A stretch of DNA of 64,000 nucleotides, taken from positions 1 through 64,000 of the forward strand of contig JACQZW010000007.1 of assembly GCA_016213675.1 (NCBI GenBank). The letters are read 5' to 3'. Positions within the stretch are counted from its first letter, which is position 1, and each line of letters starts with the position of its first letter. The notes under the pieces are model-generated. The model worked only from the letters and a program-made list of their open reading frames with translations, did no database searches and was not told the origin of the DNA. Both the position numbers and the translations under genes were made by a program. Source of the DNA: Acidobacteriota bacterium. Lineage in GTDB: Bacteria > Acidobacteriota > Thermoanaerobaculia > Thermoanaerobaculales > Thermoanaerobaculaceae. Shown piece after piece: positions 17,357 through 25,982 of the stretch.

Positions 17357-18891
17357 TGTCTTCGTTGGGCCGGGACGGATGGCGCCGCGCCAGGCTCGAG
17401 ACCATTCTCGACCTGTCCCTCGCCATCGCCGGTCTGCGCCGGGAGAGCGAGGTTGTCGACGAACTCGTCCAGCGCGCCGTCGGGATGGTGGACGCCCGTG
17501 CGGGTCTCGCGCTGTCGCTCTCGCCGCAGCTCGGTACGGCCACCGTTTCTGCAGTGGGCTGGCCGAGTGATTGGGATGCCGGGGCCAGGCTGCTCGTCGA
17601 CCCCAAGATGCTGCCTGCTCGTGCAGGTGAGGTCGTCCGCGTTTCCGGCGACGAGATCGGACTCCCATTCGCGGAGGTCCTGTTGGCCCCCTGCCTGTGG
17701 CGGGAAGAGCTCCTCGGTCTGGTTGCGGTCGCCGACAAGGAGGCCCGGGCAGGCGTCGGTCGCTTCGATGAAGAAGACGTCACGTTCCTCCGGTCACTGG
17801 CACTCCTCGCGGCGCCGGCAATCGCCTCGTGCAGGGAGTTGGAGGAGGTGCAGCGTCAGAGGCTGGTGCTGGAGGAAGAGAACCGGGCCCTGCGGGTCGA
17901 GTCGGCCGAGGAGGCCGGTCTCGTCGGACAGTCTGCCCCCTTCCGGCGGGTTGTGGAGTTGGTCAGGCGCGTCGCCGCGACGGACGTCACCGTGCTCCTG
18001 CGGGGCGAGTCCGGCACCGGGAAGGAACGCGTCGCCCGACTCCTCCATCGACTCTCGACCCGGACCCGCGGGCCGTTTGTTCCGCTCAATTGCGCGGCCG
18101 TGCCCGAAACGCTGCTCGAAGCGGAGCTCTTCGGCATCGAGCGAGGAGTTGCAACGGGAGTCACGGCCAGGATCGGCAAGTTCGAGCTGGCGGGCGGTGG
18201 GACGCTGTTTCTCGACGAGATCGGCGACCTCTCGCCTGTGCTCCAGGCCAAGCTTCTGCGGGTCGTCCAAGATCGGGAGGTGGAGCGGGTCGGCGGTCGG
18301 CAGCGGGTCCGCGTGGACGTCCGCCTGATCACGGCCACGCACCGGGACCTCGAGGACATGCTCACGAAGGGTGAGTTCCGGCAGGACCTGTACTACCGGC
18401 TGCGGGTGATCGAACTGTCGCTGCCACCCCTGCGTGAACGGCGCGAGGACATTCCCCTTCTCGCGCACCACTTCGTCCGGATGCACGGGCGGAGACTCGG
18501 TCGTGAGGGACTCGTGCTGGCGCGGCCCGCGCTGGAGCTGCTGCTTCGCCACGACTTCCCCGGCAACGTGCGAGAGCTGGAGAACCTCCTCGAGGCCGCC
18601 GTGGCGCTCGCCGCCGGTCCGCGAATCGAGGTCGAGGACCTGCGACTCGCGATGGGCGGCGCCCAGCGCGGTGAAGTCACGCTCGTGGGTTCGCTCGAGG
18701 AGATCATTCGAACGCATGTCGGCCATACGTTGGCCCGCTTCGCAGGAAACCGCGCGGCGGCAGCCCGTGAGCTCGGCATCGACCGCTCCACGCTCTATCG
18801 CATGCTGAGGCGTTCTGCAACGACCGGTGCGGGACGCAACGCAGGAGCGATCGACCCGACGCAGCGGCACAAATCCCGAGGGCAGTCGTGA
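17356..18891 (+). CDS. GAF / sigma-54-type AAA+ / Fis activator with altered GAFTGA
   Basis: Start set at the ATG that overlaps the TPR stop; 511 residues. An N-terminal GAF domain (~10-170) is joined by a coiled coil to an AAA+ domain (~190-415) and a Fis-type helix-turn-helix (~440-485, ending AARELGIDRSTLYRML). Walker A GESGTGKE begins near 217 and the Walker B stretch TLFLDEIGDL is present. The sigma-54 contact loop, normally GAFTGA, reads GVATGV at residues 264-269, so the key Phe is missing. It may therefore act by a modified mechanism or with another sigma factor. No sigma-54 gene is in the window. Confidence 0.87.
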   Translation: MSSLGRDGWRRARLETILDLSLAIAGLRRESEVVDELVQRAVGMVDARAGLALSLSPQLGTATVSAVGWPSDWDAGARLLVDPKMLPARAGEVVRVSGDEIGLPFAEVLLAPCLWREELLGLVAVADKEARAGVGRFDEEDVTFLRSLALLAAPAIASCRELEEVQRQRLVLEEENRALRVESAEEAGLVGQSAPFRRVVELVRRVAATDVTVLLRGESGTGKERVARLLHRLSTRTRGPFVPLNCAAVPETLLEAELFGIERGVATGVTARIGKFELAGGGTLFLDEIGDLSPVLQAKLLRVVQDREVERVGGRQRVRVDVRLITATHRDLEDMLTKGEFRQDLYYRLRVIELSLPPLRERREDIPLLAHHFVRMHGRRLGREGLVLARPALELLLRHDFPGNVRELENLLEAAVALAAGPRIEVEDLRLAMGGAQRGEVTLVGSLEEIIRTHVGHTLARFAGNRAAAARELGIDRSTLYRMLRRSATTGAGRNAGAIDPTQRHKSRGQS

Positions 18892-18906
18892 ACGCAGAGC
18901 GCGAGC

Positions 18907-18921
18907 GTTGCATTTCGCAAC
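18907..18921. repeat. Inverted repeat, possible operator
   Basis: GTTGC-ATTTC-GCAAC, a perfect 5 bp inverted repeat with a 5-base centre in the AT-rich stretch just after the regulator gene. It lies ~30 bases upstream of a promoter-like pair. It may be a binding site for the Fis-type regulator encoded immediately upstream, but this is inference. Confidence 0.35.
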
Positions 18922-18949
18922 ATATTCGATCGATCTGGATTTGCTATTC

Positions 18950-18977
18950 TCGACATAAGGGTATGTTTGTCTATATT
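18950..18977 (+). promoter_or_regulatory. Promoter upstream of RsbW/STAS/phosphatase block
   Basis: TCGACA (18950-18955), a 16-base spacer, then TATATT (18972-18977), in the most AT-rich stretch of this region. Predicted transcription starts near 18984, ~220 bases before the RsbW-like gene. The interval holds only the small ORF described separately. Confidence 0.5.
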
Positions 18978-18987
18978 TTAGGTGGAT

Positions 18988-19179
18988 ATGGCAGGACTCT
19001 TGCTTTGCTCGCGTGCCATGATCCACGCCACGCTGACAAGCCGGCTTCTCGAGCCCCTCACGCACCCCTTGAGCGTGGTGACGGGTGGTGCGCTCGCAGC
19101 CGGACTGCTCCCCGACGATCGGGCGTTGTTTCTTGCCCGGGTGGCTTGGCGGGTACTGCGGCTGCTTCTGTCGCTCTGA
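18988..19179 (+). CDS. Possible 63-residue hydrophobic small protein
   Basis: A short frame from ATG 18988 (in-frame GTG at 18982) to TGA at 19177, in the ~310 bases between the regulator and the RsbW-like gene. The product has two hydrophobic patches (around LSVVTGGALAAGLL and RVLRLLLSL) and a basic centre, as in small membrane peptides. AGGTGG lies just before the ATG, and the promoter start point would fall at the start codon. No homologue is recognised, and a random ORF in high-GC DNA cannot be excluded. If it is not real, this interval is an untranslated leader. Confidence 0.25.
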   Translation: MAGLLLCSRAMIHATLTSRLLEPLTHPLSVVTGGALAAGLLPDDRALFLARVAWRVLRLLLSL

Positions 19180-19203
19180 TCGGCCCAGTACAGGGGCGTG
19201 GTG

Positions 19204-19626
19204 ATGGCTGAGCCCGAGCGCCTGCACTTCGTACTTTCGCGGTTGCCCAACGCCGAACTTGTGGTCGTTTCGGGCGTCGAGCAGCTCGGCGCCGCGCTGG
19301 GTTTTGCTCGTGATACCCTGGACGAGGTCAAGCTTGCAGTGCTCGAGGCGTGCCTCAACGCGCTCGAGCACGGTGGGTCGGAGGTCGAGGTGGAGCTTGT
19401 CGCGCACCAGGGCAGAGAGCCCTGGATGGAAGTTTCCGTCGTCGACCGCGGTCCCGGCTTTGACCCTGGAACCGTGGCGTCGCCGCGCCTCAACGACAAG
19501 CTGCACGCCCAAAGAAAGAGGGGCTGGGGACTGGAGCTGATGCGACGGATGATGGACCGCGTCGAGATCCTCTCGGTTCCCGGTCGTACGCAGGTCCGCA
19601 TGGTAAGGGGTCGCAGAGGGGTGTGA
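19204..19626 (+). CDS. RsbW-like anti-sigma serine kinase (HATPase_c)
   Basis: A 140-residue GHKL-type ATPase. The N-box reads EACLNALEHG, the G1 box DRGPGFDP and the G2 box RGWGLELMRRMMD. This size and motif set match RsbW/SpoIIAB kinases, which bind a sigma factor and phosphorylate a STAS antagonist. Upstream GTG codons at 19198 and 19201 are alternative starts; no strong Shine-Dalgarno separates them. It overlaps the STAS gene by four bases (GTGA), the standard partner-switch arrangement. The target sigma factor is not encoded nearby. Confidence 0.85.
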   Translation: MAEPERLHFVLSRLPNAELVVVSGVEQLGAALGFARDTLDEVKLAVLEACLNALEHGGSEVEVELVAHQGREPWMEVSVVDRGPGFDPGTVASPRLNDKLHAQRKRGWGLELMRRMMDRVEILSVPGRTQVRMVRGRRGV

Positions 19627-19985
19627 CGGTGGATATCTTCGAGCTCAGATTGGCGCTTCAGGACGGCAGCGTGGCGGTCCTCGAGGTCTCCGGGTACATC
19701 AACAACGAGGCGGGGGAGGCCATCGCCACGCAGGCACGTCGGCTGCTGGAGTCCGGGTCGCGGACCCTTCTTTTCGACCTCCACGCCACCCGGATCATCA
19801 ATTCGATAGGAATTTCCCTGCTTCTCGAGGTGCTGGAGGGTGTGCTGGCGGTCGAGGGAACCCTCGCCTTCTGCTCGCTCTCCCCGGGAATCGCGAAGAC
19901 CTTTCAGATCATGGGGTTGGCCCAGTACGCCAAGATCTTCACCGATCGCGAAACCGCTCTGGCGGAACTGTCAGCACGGTCATGA
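19623..19985 (+). CDS. STAS-domain anti-sigma factor antagonist
   Basis: A 120-residue single STAS domain. The segment LFDLHATRIINSIGISLL carries the phosphorylatable serine at the position equivalent to the DSSG motif of SpoIIAA/RsbV. In this family the unphosphorylated form binds the RsbW-like kinase and frees its sigma factor, and a PP2C phosphatase resets the switch. The GTG start overlaps the kinase stop, and its own stop overlaps the ATG of the next phosphatase gene. The three probably form a translationally coupled module. Confidence 0.87.
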   Translation: MTVDIFELRLALQDGSVAVLEVSGYINNEAGEAIATQARRLLESGSRTLLFDLHATRIINSIGISLLLEVLEGVLAVEGTLAFCSLSPGIAKTFQIMGLAQYAKIFTDRETALAELSARS

Positions 19986-21523
19986 CCATCGCGTGGGAAG
20001 TGGTTGAGTCCGCGGAGCGACTCGCCCGCGAGGGCGGGGTGGCTTTGCCCGAGGCGGTTCTCGCGGGTTTGGTCCGGGCTACCGGTGCCACGGGTGCCGT
20101 GCTCGGACGCGGCGGCGACGCGCTCGTCACCCATGGTCTAGCCGGTCCACCCATGCGCCGCGTGGAGCTCCATGCCGGGCGGGACATGTTCTGGCTCGAT
20201 TTGGTTGATGGAGTCGAGCCGGATCGCAACGTTTGCCTGGCGGCACGAGTCGCCCTGTCGTCCTGGCTCATGCGCGAGGAGCTCAAGAAGGCGCGCTTCG
20301 CGGAACGCAGGCGGCTCTGGGAGGTCGAGTCCTTGCGGGCCATCGCCGAGGTGCTTGGTGGCACGCTCGATCCCCGCCATATCGCCGAGGAGTTGGTGGT
20401 TCACGCCACGGCGCTCCTCGACGCCCGACGCGGCGAGGTGTGGCTCTCGCAAGGGACCGGACTCTCGAGTCAGGCGCGCGTCGCCGGGGCTGCCGCGACC
20501 ACGCCATGTGAGGACGGCACCTGCACCATTGCGGCACGGGTCGGAGGCGAGGTCCTGACCGCGCACGAGGCTGCTGCAGTGCCCGATGGGGGTCTTCTCG
20601 AGGAAGGCAGGCTGGCCGTCCCCGTGGTCGGTCGTCGCGGGAGGCTCGGCACCGTCGCCCTGGCCGAGCGGGAGGTTCGGGGAGGCCTCGCGGCGTTCGG
20701 TCCCACCGACACCGAGACGCTGCAGCTCTTTGCCTCACAGGCCGCCGTCGCGCTGGAGAACTCCTCCCTTCACGTGGAGGCGATGGAACGGCAGCTCCTC
20801 GAGCGCGAGCTCGAGCTGGCCGCCTTGGTCCAGAAGGAGCTCTTCCCCTCGGCGTTCGTAGCCCCGCCGGGACTCGAGCTCACGGCTCGCACCGAGCCGT
20901 GCCGCCAGGTCGGCGGAGACGTCTACGACCTCATCACGACGCCGTCCGGCGTAGTCCTGATGGCCGGGGACGTGGCCGGCAAAGGCGTGGCGGCGGCCCT
21001 GTTGGCCAGCTCGCTGCAGGCCGCAGTTCGTCTCCTTGCGCGGCACTGCCCGGATGTCGGCGAGCTGACCCTGCAGGTTCACCAGCATCTCCTCTCCTCG
21101 TCCCCGGAGAACAAGTTCGCGACACTCTTCCTCGCGTGTCTGCGACCGGACGGGACGCTCGAGTACGTCTCCGCAGGGCACAATCCGGCCATCATCGTGG
21201 CGCCGGGGGGGGAGGTCGAGCTCCTGCACTCCTCGGGTCCGCCTGTCGGACTGCTGCAGGCGGTGACCTACCAGACGGAGCGCGTCGAGCTTCCGGCGGG
21301 CGGCCTTCTGCTCGCCTACACGGACGGGTTCTCAGAGGCCTCGAACCCTCAAGGAGAGGAGTTCGGTACCGAGAGACTGGTCGCACTCGCGATCGAGCAT
21401 CGGCACCGACCGTTGGAGACCTTGGTCGAGGCGCTGTTCGGCGCGGTCGACGCCTTCACCGAGGGTGCGCCGGCCCACGACGACCGCACCGCCCTTGCCG
21501 TGCGCCGGCTCTCGTTGTCCTGA
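19982..21523 (+). CDS. GAF-SpoIIE phosphatase (RsbU-like)
   Basis: A 513-residue cytoplasmic protein with no membrane segment. A GAF domain (~110-260, ending in a LFASQAAVALENS signature) is followed by a short coiled coil and a PP2C/SpoIIE domain (~295-510). Metal-binding motifs QVGGDVYDL, AGDVAGKGVAAA, AYTDGFSEA and DDRTALAV are present. It is the third gene of the kinase/antagonist/phosphatase set and most likely dephosphorylates the STAS protein next door. With the membrane phosphatase at 13452 the locus has two inputs to one switch. Confidence 0.88.
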   Translation: MTIAWEVVESAERLAREGGVALPEAVLAGLVRATGATGAVLGRGGDALVTHGLAGPPMRRVELHAGRDMFWLDLVDGVEPDRNVCLAARVALSSWLMREELKKARFAERRRLWEVESLRAIAEVLGGTLDPRHIAEELVVHATALLDARRGEVWLSQGTGLSSQARVAGAAATTPCEDGTCTIAARVGGEVLTAHEAAAVPDGGLLEEGRLAVPVVGRRGRLGTVALAEREVRGGLAAFGPTDTETLQLFASQAAVALENSSLHVEAMERQLLERELELAALVQKELFPSAFVAPPGLELTARTEPCRQVGGDVYDLITTPSGVVLMAGDVAGKGVAAALLASSLQAAVRLLARHCPDVGELTLQVHQHLLSSSPENKFATLFLACLRPDGTLEYVSAGHNPAIIVAPGGEVELLHSSGPPVGLLQAVTYQTERVELPAGGLLLAYTDGFSEASNPQGEEFGTERLVALAIEHRHRPLETLVEALFGAVDAFTEGAPAHDDRTALAVRRLSLS

Positions 21524-21644
21524 GCCGCGCGACGGGTCCCACCCGGAAGGCGGGCCGCTCCCGATGGTGATGCCCCTCACCGCAGCGGGTTGGCAAGGCA
21601 CCGAGAATGATCGCACTCCTCTCCTCGAACCGACCTCCTCCTCC

Positions 21645-21664
21645 GCGCCCCGGCCCCGGGGCGC
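21645..21664 (+). terminator. GC-rich hairpin after the signalling block
   Basis: Perfect inverted repeat GCGCCCCGG-CC-CCGGGGCGC, ~120 bases after the phosphatase stop. There is no T run, so it may be a transcript-end hairpin or a pause rather than a true intrinsic terminator. Confidence 0.35.
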
Positions 21665-21679
21665 ACTTGTTGCGGCCCG

Positions 21680-21708
21680 TTGACTGCGGGGAATGTCGCG
21701 CATAAAGT
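21680..21708 (+). promoter_or_regulatory. Sigma-70-like promoter of porin/lipase operon
   Basis: TTGACT (21680-21685), a 17-base spacer, TAAAGT (21703-21708). It sits 54 bases before the FadL-like start, which has a strong GGAGGAGG ribosome site. Confidence 0.65.
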
Positions 21709-21761
21709 GCAAAACAAACGTCCTGCCGCTGAGAGGCCAGGAAAAGGGGAGGAGGATGGTC

Positions 21762-23048
21762 ATGAGAAACGTGAGGCGTTTTCTTCTTGCGGGGGTCGTG
21801 CTGGTGATTCCGGCGCTGGCCCTGGCCAACGGGTTCGCCCTCTTCGAGCATGGTGGCCGACCGGTCGGGATGGCCGGCGCTTGGGGTGCGATAGCCGACG
21901 ATGCGAGTGCCGGCTACTACAACCCGGCGGGGCTTGCCTTCCTCGAGGGGATGCAGGCCACCAGCGGCTTCTTCCTGATCACCGAGACCAGCGAGTTCAC
22001 CGGTGACAACCCCTACCCCGGCGAGGGGTACGCTGTCGAGATGGAAGATCAGATCTTCTACCCGCCGCACATTCACGCGACCGGCGCCATCTCCGGGAAC
22101 CTCCGGTGGGGCTTCAGCCTCACCGCGCCGTTCGGCCTCGGCACGTGGTGGCCGGACGACTACGCCGGGAAGTTCATCACCAAGCGGGTCGACCTCAAGG
22201 TCTTCAACCTCAACCCGAACCTCTCCTACAAGATCGGCGACTCCCTGGCCCTGGCGGTCGGCTTCGACTACTTCATGTCGCAGGTCGACCTCACCAAGTC
22301 GATCGGCGTGGTCAACCCCTACACCCAGCAGATCGCCGAAGTGGGCCAGGTCCACCTCTACAACGATGGCTGGGCCGATGGCTGGGGCTACAACGCGGCG
22401 CTCCTCGCCAAGCTCGGCGGCGGCTTCTCGTTCGGTGCGACGTACCGGTCCCGCGTCGAGGTGAAGTACGACGACGCCGAGGCGTCGTTCGTGCAGTTCC
22501 CCACCGGGTACGCCGACTTCGACGCCATCGTGGCGAGTCTCCTTCCCTTCGGCGACAACGTCGGCGGCGCGACGGCGATCACCTACCCGGCGGAGATGCG
22601 GCTCGCGCTCGCCTGGCAGCATGGCGGACTGGCGGTCGGCTTCGACGCGGTGAGGATGGGCTGGGACTCGTTCGACAGCCTCCCGATTACGATCGAGGGC
22701 CGGCCGGATCTGTCGTCCGATCGGGCGGAGGACTACGAGGACACCACGACGTACCGGCTCGGGATGGAGTACCGCACGTCTCCGAAGTTCGCCTTCCAGC
22801 TCGGAGTCCTCAAGGACCCGACGCCGGTACCGACCGCCTCGGTGTCGCCTCTCCTCCCCGACGCCGACCGCATGGGTTACTCGGCCGGGATCTCGTGGAA
22901 CCTCTCGCCGAAGGTGCGAGCCGACCTGGCCTATCTCTACCTCCCCTTCGACGAGCGCAGCACCGAAGGGCAGGACCACGACAACTTCAACGGCACCTAC
23001 AAGACCACGGCGAACCTGCTCGGCTTCAGCCTGGTCGTGAAGCTGTGA
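21762..23048 (+). CDS. FadL/OmpP1-family outer-membrane transporter
   Basis: Start at the ATG six bases after GGAGGAGG (another ATG at 21756); ~428 residues. A signal peptide (FLLAGVVLVIPALALA) is followed by NGFALFEHGGRPVGMAGAW, the N-terminal hatch sequence typical of FadL-like porins, including the GAWGAIADDASAGYYNPAG stretch. The rest alternates amphipathic strands and ends near a hydrophobic VVKL terminus, as in a beta-barrel. Such proteins carry long-chain fatty acids or other hydrophobic compounds across the outer membrane. The GDSL lipase gene starts 13 bases later and may supply the substrate. Confidence 0.87.
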   Translation: MRNVRRFLLAGVVLVIPALALANGFALFEHGGRPVGMAGAWGAIADDASAGYYNPAGLAFLEGMQATSGFFLITETSEFTGDNPYPGEGYAVEMEDQIFYPPHIHATGAISGNLRWGFSLTAPFGLGTWWPDDYAGKFITKRVDLKVFNLNPNLSYKIGDSLALAVGFDYFMSQVDLTKSIGVVNPYTQQIAEVGQVHLYNDGWADGWGYNAALLAKLGGGFSFGATYRSRVEVKYDDAEASFVQFPTGYADFDAIVASLLPFGDNVGGATAITYPAEMRLALAWQHGGLAVGFDAVRMGWDSFDSLPITIEGRPDLSSDRAEDYEDTTTYRLGMEYRTSPKFAFQLGVLKDPTPVPTASVSPLLPDADRMGYSAGISWNLSPKVRADLAYLYLPFDERSTEGQDHDNFNGTYKTTANLLGFSLVVKL

Positions 23049-23061
23049 CGAGGAGGACACG

Positions 23062-24513
23062 ATGAGACACGCACGCAAGGCTTGCATCCTGGGGGTCGCG
23101 GCGCTGCTCCTCGCCGGGAACGCCTTCGCCCAGGCGGACTTCACGAAGTACGTGGCGCTCGGAGACAGCCTGACGGCCGGCTATTCCTCAAATGGGCTGG
23201 CCAAGATGTATCAGGATCACTCCGTCCCCATGATCCTCTCCCAGCAGTTCGGCATGGCGACCTTCCAGCAACCGACCATCTCCGACCCTGGGATCCCGCA
23301 GGTTCTCGAGCTCAAGAGCCTCAGGGTGGTCAACGGCAGCATCGTGCCGACGATCGGCCTCAAGGGCACGGCTCCGGGTCATCCGACCAATGCGACCTAC
23401 GCCGGGATCTACAACAACCTGGGAGTGCCGGGCGCCAAGGCCGGCGACCTCCTGACCAAGACCGGCGACATCTCCAAGCCCGCCGGCGGCATCATCGACC
23501 CGAACACGATCATGTACGACCTCGTCCTGCGCTTCCCGGTCATCCCCGGCACCTCGACCCCGGGAACCGCGATCGCTCAGGGGATCGGCGCCGCGGGGAC
23601 GTTCTACACCGTGTGGGTCGGTAACAACGACGTCCTCGGCGCGGCCCTCTCCGGGGTCGCCCTCGAAGGCGTCACCCTGACGCCGAAGGCGACCTTCCAG
23701 ACCCAGTACACCCAACTCCTCGGGGCGCTCCGGCAGGGCCGCCCGAGTGCCGGGATCGTGGTGGCCAATATTGGGGATGTTGCAGCGCTCCCCTTCGTCA
23801 CGACGGTCAAACCGTACCTGGTCAACCCCAGCAACGGCCAGCACATCCCGCTGATCGGCGAGGCCGGCCTGCTCACCGAGCAGGATTACGTCACTCTGGG
23901 CGCGTCGTCGCTCATCCAGATGGGAATCGGCGTGCCGGCGGCGGCCGGCGGCACCGGGTTGCCGCTGCCCGAGGGCTCCATCGACGCCACCGGCCTACAC
24001 GCCGGCGTGATCTTGCGCGCCGCGGAGATCGCCGCCATCCGGGCGCGGACCGCCGAGCTCAACACCGTGATTTCCGGTGTTGCCAGCACCGTGGACGCCG
24101 AGGTGTTCGACGTCAGCACGTTCTTCAATGGTCTCGTCGCGAACGGCTACATCGTCGGTGGTGTCAGACTGTCGGCGTCGTTCCTGACCGGCGGCATCTT
24201 CTCCTACGACGGCGTCCACCCGCAGAGCCTGGGCTACGCGGTGGTTGCGAACGAGATGATCAGGACGATCAACGCGGCGTACGGCACCGAGGTGCCCGAG
24301 GTCGACTTCCGGCCGTACTTCGGCGGCGCACAGGCCGCGACGATGCCGCTCGCCAACGACACGGTGTTCTCGCTCGAGGCGTTCAAGTCGCTGCTGAAGG
24401 TGTTCGCCCCCGAGGCGCTCACCGACCAACTCGAACCGCGGCAGGCTGTCCGACCCCGGATCCAGCGGGACGACGACCTGCCGATCCCCGGAGTCCCGGG
24501 GCGGCTGCACTGA
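23062..24513 (+). CDS. Secreted SGNH/GDSL-family lipase/esterase
   Basis: A 483-residue exported hydrolase with signal peptide ending AFAQ. The nucleophile lies in GDSL (Ser36), the block III GNND motif is present, and the catalytic Asp383 and His386 lie in DGVHP. These define the SGNH hydrolase fold, though this protein is about 150-200 residues longer than compact members because of insertions between blocks II and III. It is co-oriented with a FadL-type porin immediately upstream, so it probably hydrolyses lipids or esters extracellularly and the porin imports the product. A terminator follows. Confidence 0.85.
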   Translation: MRHARKACILGVAALLLAGNAFAQADFTKYVALGDSLTAGYSSNGLAKMYQDHSVPMILSQQFGMATFQQPTISDPGIPQVLELKSLRVVNGSIVPTIGLKGTAPGHPTNATYAGIYNNLGVPGAKAGDLLTKTGDISKPAGGIIDPNTIMYDLVLRFPVIPGTSTPGTAIAQGIGAAGTFYTVWVGNNDVLGAALSGVALEGVTLTPKATFQTQYTQLLGALRQGRPSAGIVVANIGDVAALPFVTTVKPYLVNPSNGQHIPLIGEAGLLTEQDYVTLGASSLIQMGIGVPAAAGGTGLPLPEGSIDATGLHAGVILRAAEIAAIRARTAELNTVISGVASTVDAEVFDVSTFFNGLVANGYIVGGVRLSASFLTGGIFSYDGVHPQSLGYAVVANEMIRTINAAYGTEVPEVDFRPYFGGAQAATMPLANDTVFSLEAFKSLLKVFAPEALTDQLEPRQAVRPRIQRDDDLPIPGVPGRLH

Positions 24514-24537
24514 GTCTGACCGCACACGTTGTTCGAC

Positions 24538-24563
24538 AGAGGGTCGCCTGCGGGCGACCCTCT
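24538..24563 (+). terminator. Terminator after GDSL lipase
   Basis: Perfect 11 bp stem AGAGGGTCGCC / GGCGACCCTCT with a TGCG loop, followed by a T-rich TGTTGTCC. It separates the lipase from the cytochrome operon. Confidence 0.8.
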
Positions 24564-24625
24564 TGTTGTCCTGACGCATACGTTCTCGTGCAAGTTTCGC
24601 TATTCTCAAGCGGGGAGGATCAACG

Positions 24626-25969
24626 ATGGACTACCCGATCTGGGATCTCGCCATGGGCGGCGGGGTGCTCATCGGCATCGTCGCGATCACTCACGTCTGG
24701 GTGTCGCACTTCGCGGTGGGTGGAGGCATCGCCATTGCCCTGGTGGAGACGCTGGCAGTTCGTCGGGGCGATGCCGCGCTGCGCAACCTGGCCAAACGCT
24801 CCTCGCTGATGCTGATCCTCATCTCCACGGTGTTCGGCGCCATTTCGGGGGTCGGCATCTGGGTGACGATCGGCCTGGTGCATCCGGTCGCCACCTCGGC
24901 GCTCATCCACAACTACGTCTGGGGGTGGGCCGCCGAATGGGCGTTCTTCATCCTCGAGGTCGTGACCGCGCTGCTGTACTTCGCCACCTGGGACAAGGTG
25001 CGGCCGCGGACGCACGTGCTCATCATCTGGCTCTACGCGTTCGCGGCCTACATGTCCCTGGTGATCATCCAGGGGATCATCGCGTTCATGTTGACGCCCG
25101 GGCGGTGGCTGGCGACCCGCTCGTTCTGGGACGGGATCTTCAACCCGACCTACCTCCCCGGGTTGGTCCTGCGAACCGGCATCTGCCTGTTCCTGGCCGG
25201 CGCGTACATGACGTTCGCGGCGTTGCGCGAGCGTGAGCCCGCGGCGCGCGCCCGACTGGTCCGCCTGATGGCGGCACTGCAGGTGGTCGGCGTGCTCCTG
25301 GCGTACGGCGGCTACCGCTGGTGGGAGGCTGCGTTGCCGGACTCGGTGCGGGCGCTGTTCGACAGTGCCAAGCCGATCCTGGCCCAGCTCGCGATCACCC
25401 GTCACCTGGCCCTGTGGCTCCTGGCTGGGTACCTGTTGTTGGGTCTGTTCGCGCTGCTCGTGCCCAAGGCGCAACGCTGGCCGGTGGCGACGCTCGGCCT
25501 TCTGCTCGCGTTCGGCTTCTTCGGCAGCTACGAGCGCCTTCGCGAGGGCGCGCGGAAGCCGTTCGTCATTCGCGACTACATGTTCTCGAACGGGGTCCTG
25601 GTCCACGAGATCGGCGAGGTGAACCGGAAGGGGATCCTCGCCAAGGCCGTGTGGGCGGCACGCGAGAACGACGGCACACCTGAGAGCAAGGGACGTGCGG
25701 TCTTCCGCGCCCAGTGCGCGTCGTGCCACACCCTCGACGGGTACCTCTCGATCCGAGCCCTGGTCGCCCCGGTGGACGCCGACATGATCGGCGGGATCCT
25801 CGCGACCATGCGCGAGGAAGGCGAGGAGTACGCGTCAGGGAAATACATCCACGACGGGCACGTCGCGACCGAGCAGCTCGACTACCCACACATGCCGCCA
25901 TTGGTCGGAACCGACGACGAGGTCGAGGCGCTGTCCGCGTACCTCCTGTCCCTCAAGGCCTCGCACTGA
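24626..25969 (+). CDS. CydA-like membrane protein fused to cytochrome c
   Basis: A 447-residue protein with GGGGAGG seven bases before the ATG. Around nine transmembrane helices are followed by a soluble cytochrome c domain with CASCH (364-368) and a likely axial Met423 in YPHMPP. The N-terminal part resembles CydA of cytochrome bd: H23 lies in the position of the conserved N-terminal His, and E104 and E111 align with the two conserved Glu of the heme b595/d region. I see no long Q-loop, and the helix that carries the b558 His in CydA has none here. It belongs to the bd superfamily rather than a classical quinol oxidase. Partner: the next gene. Confidence 0.78.
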   Translation: MDYPIWDLAMGGGVLIGIVAITHVWVSHFAVGGGIAIALVETLAVRRGDAALRNLAKRSSLMLILISTVFGAISGVGIWVTIGLVHPVATSALIHNYVWGWAAEWAFFILEVVTALLYFATWDKVRPRTHVLIIWLYAFAAYMSLVIIQGIIAFMLTPGRWLATRSFWDGIFNPTYLPGLVLRTGICLFLAGAYMTFAALREREPAARARLVRLMAALQVVGVLLAYGGYRWWEAALPDSVRALFDSAKPILAQLAITRHLALWLLAGYLLLGLFALLVPKAQRWPVATLGLLLAFGFFGSYERLREGARKPFVIRDYMFSNGVLVHEIGEVNRKGILAKAVWAARENDGTPESKGRAVFRAQCASCHTLDGYLSIRALVAPVDADMIGGILATMREEGEEYASGKYIHDGHVATEQLDYPHMPPLVGTDDEVEALSAYLLSLKASH

Positions 25970-25982
25970 ACGGAGGCGTGCC

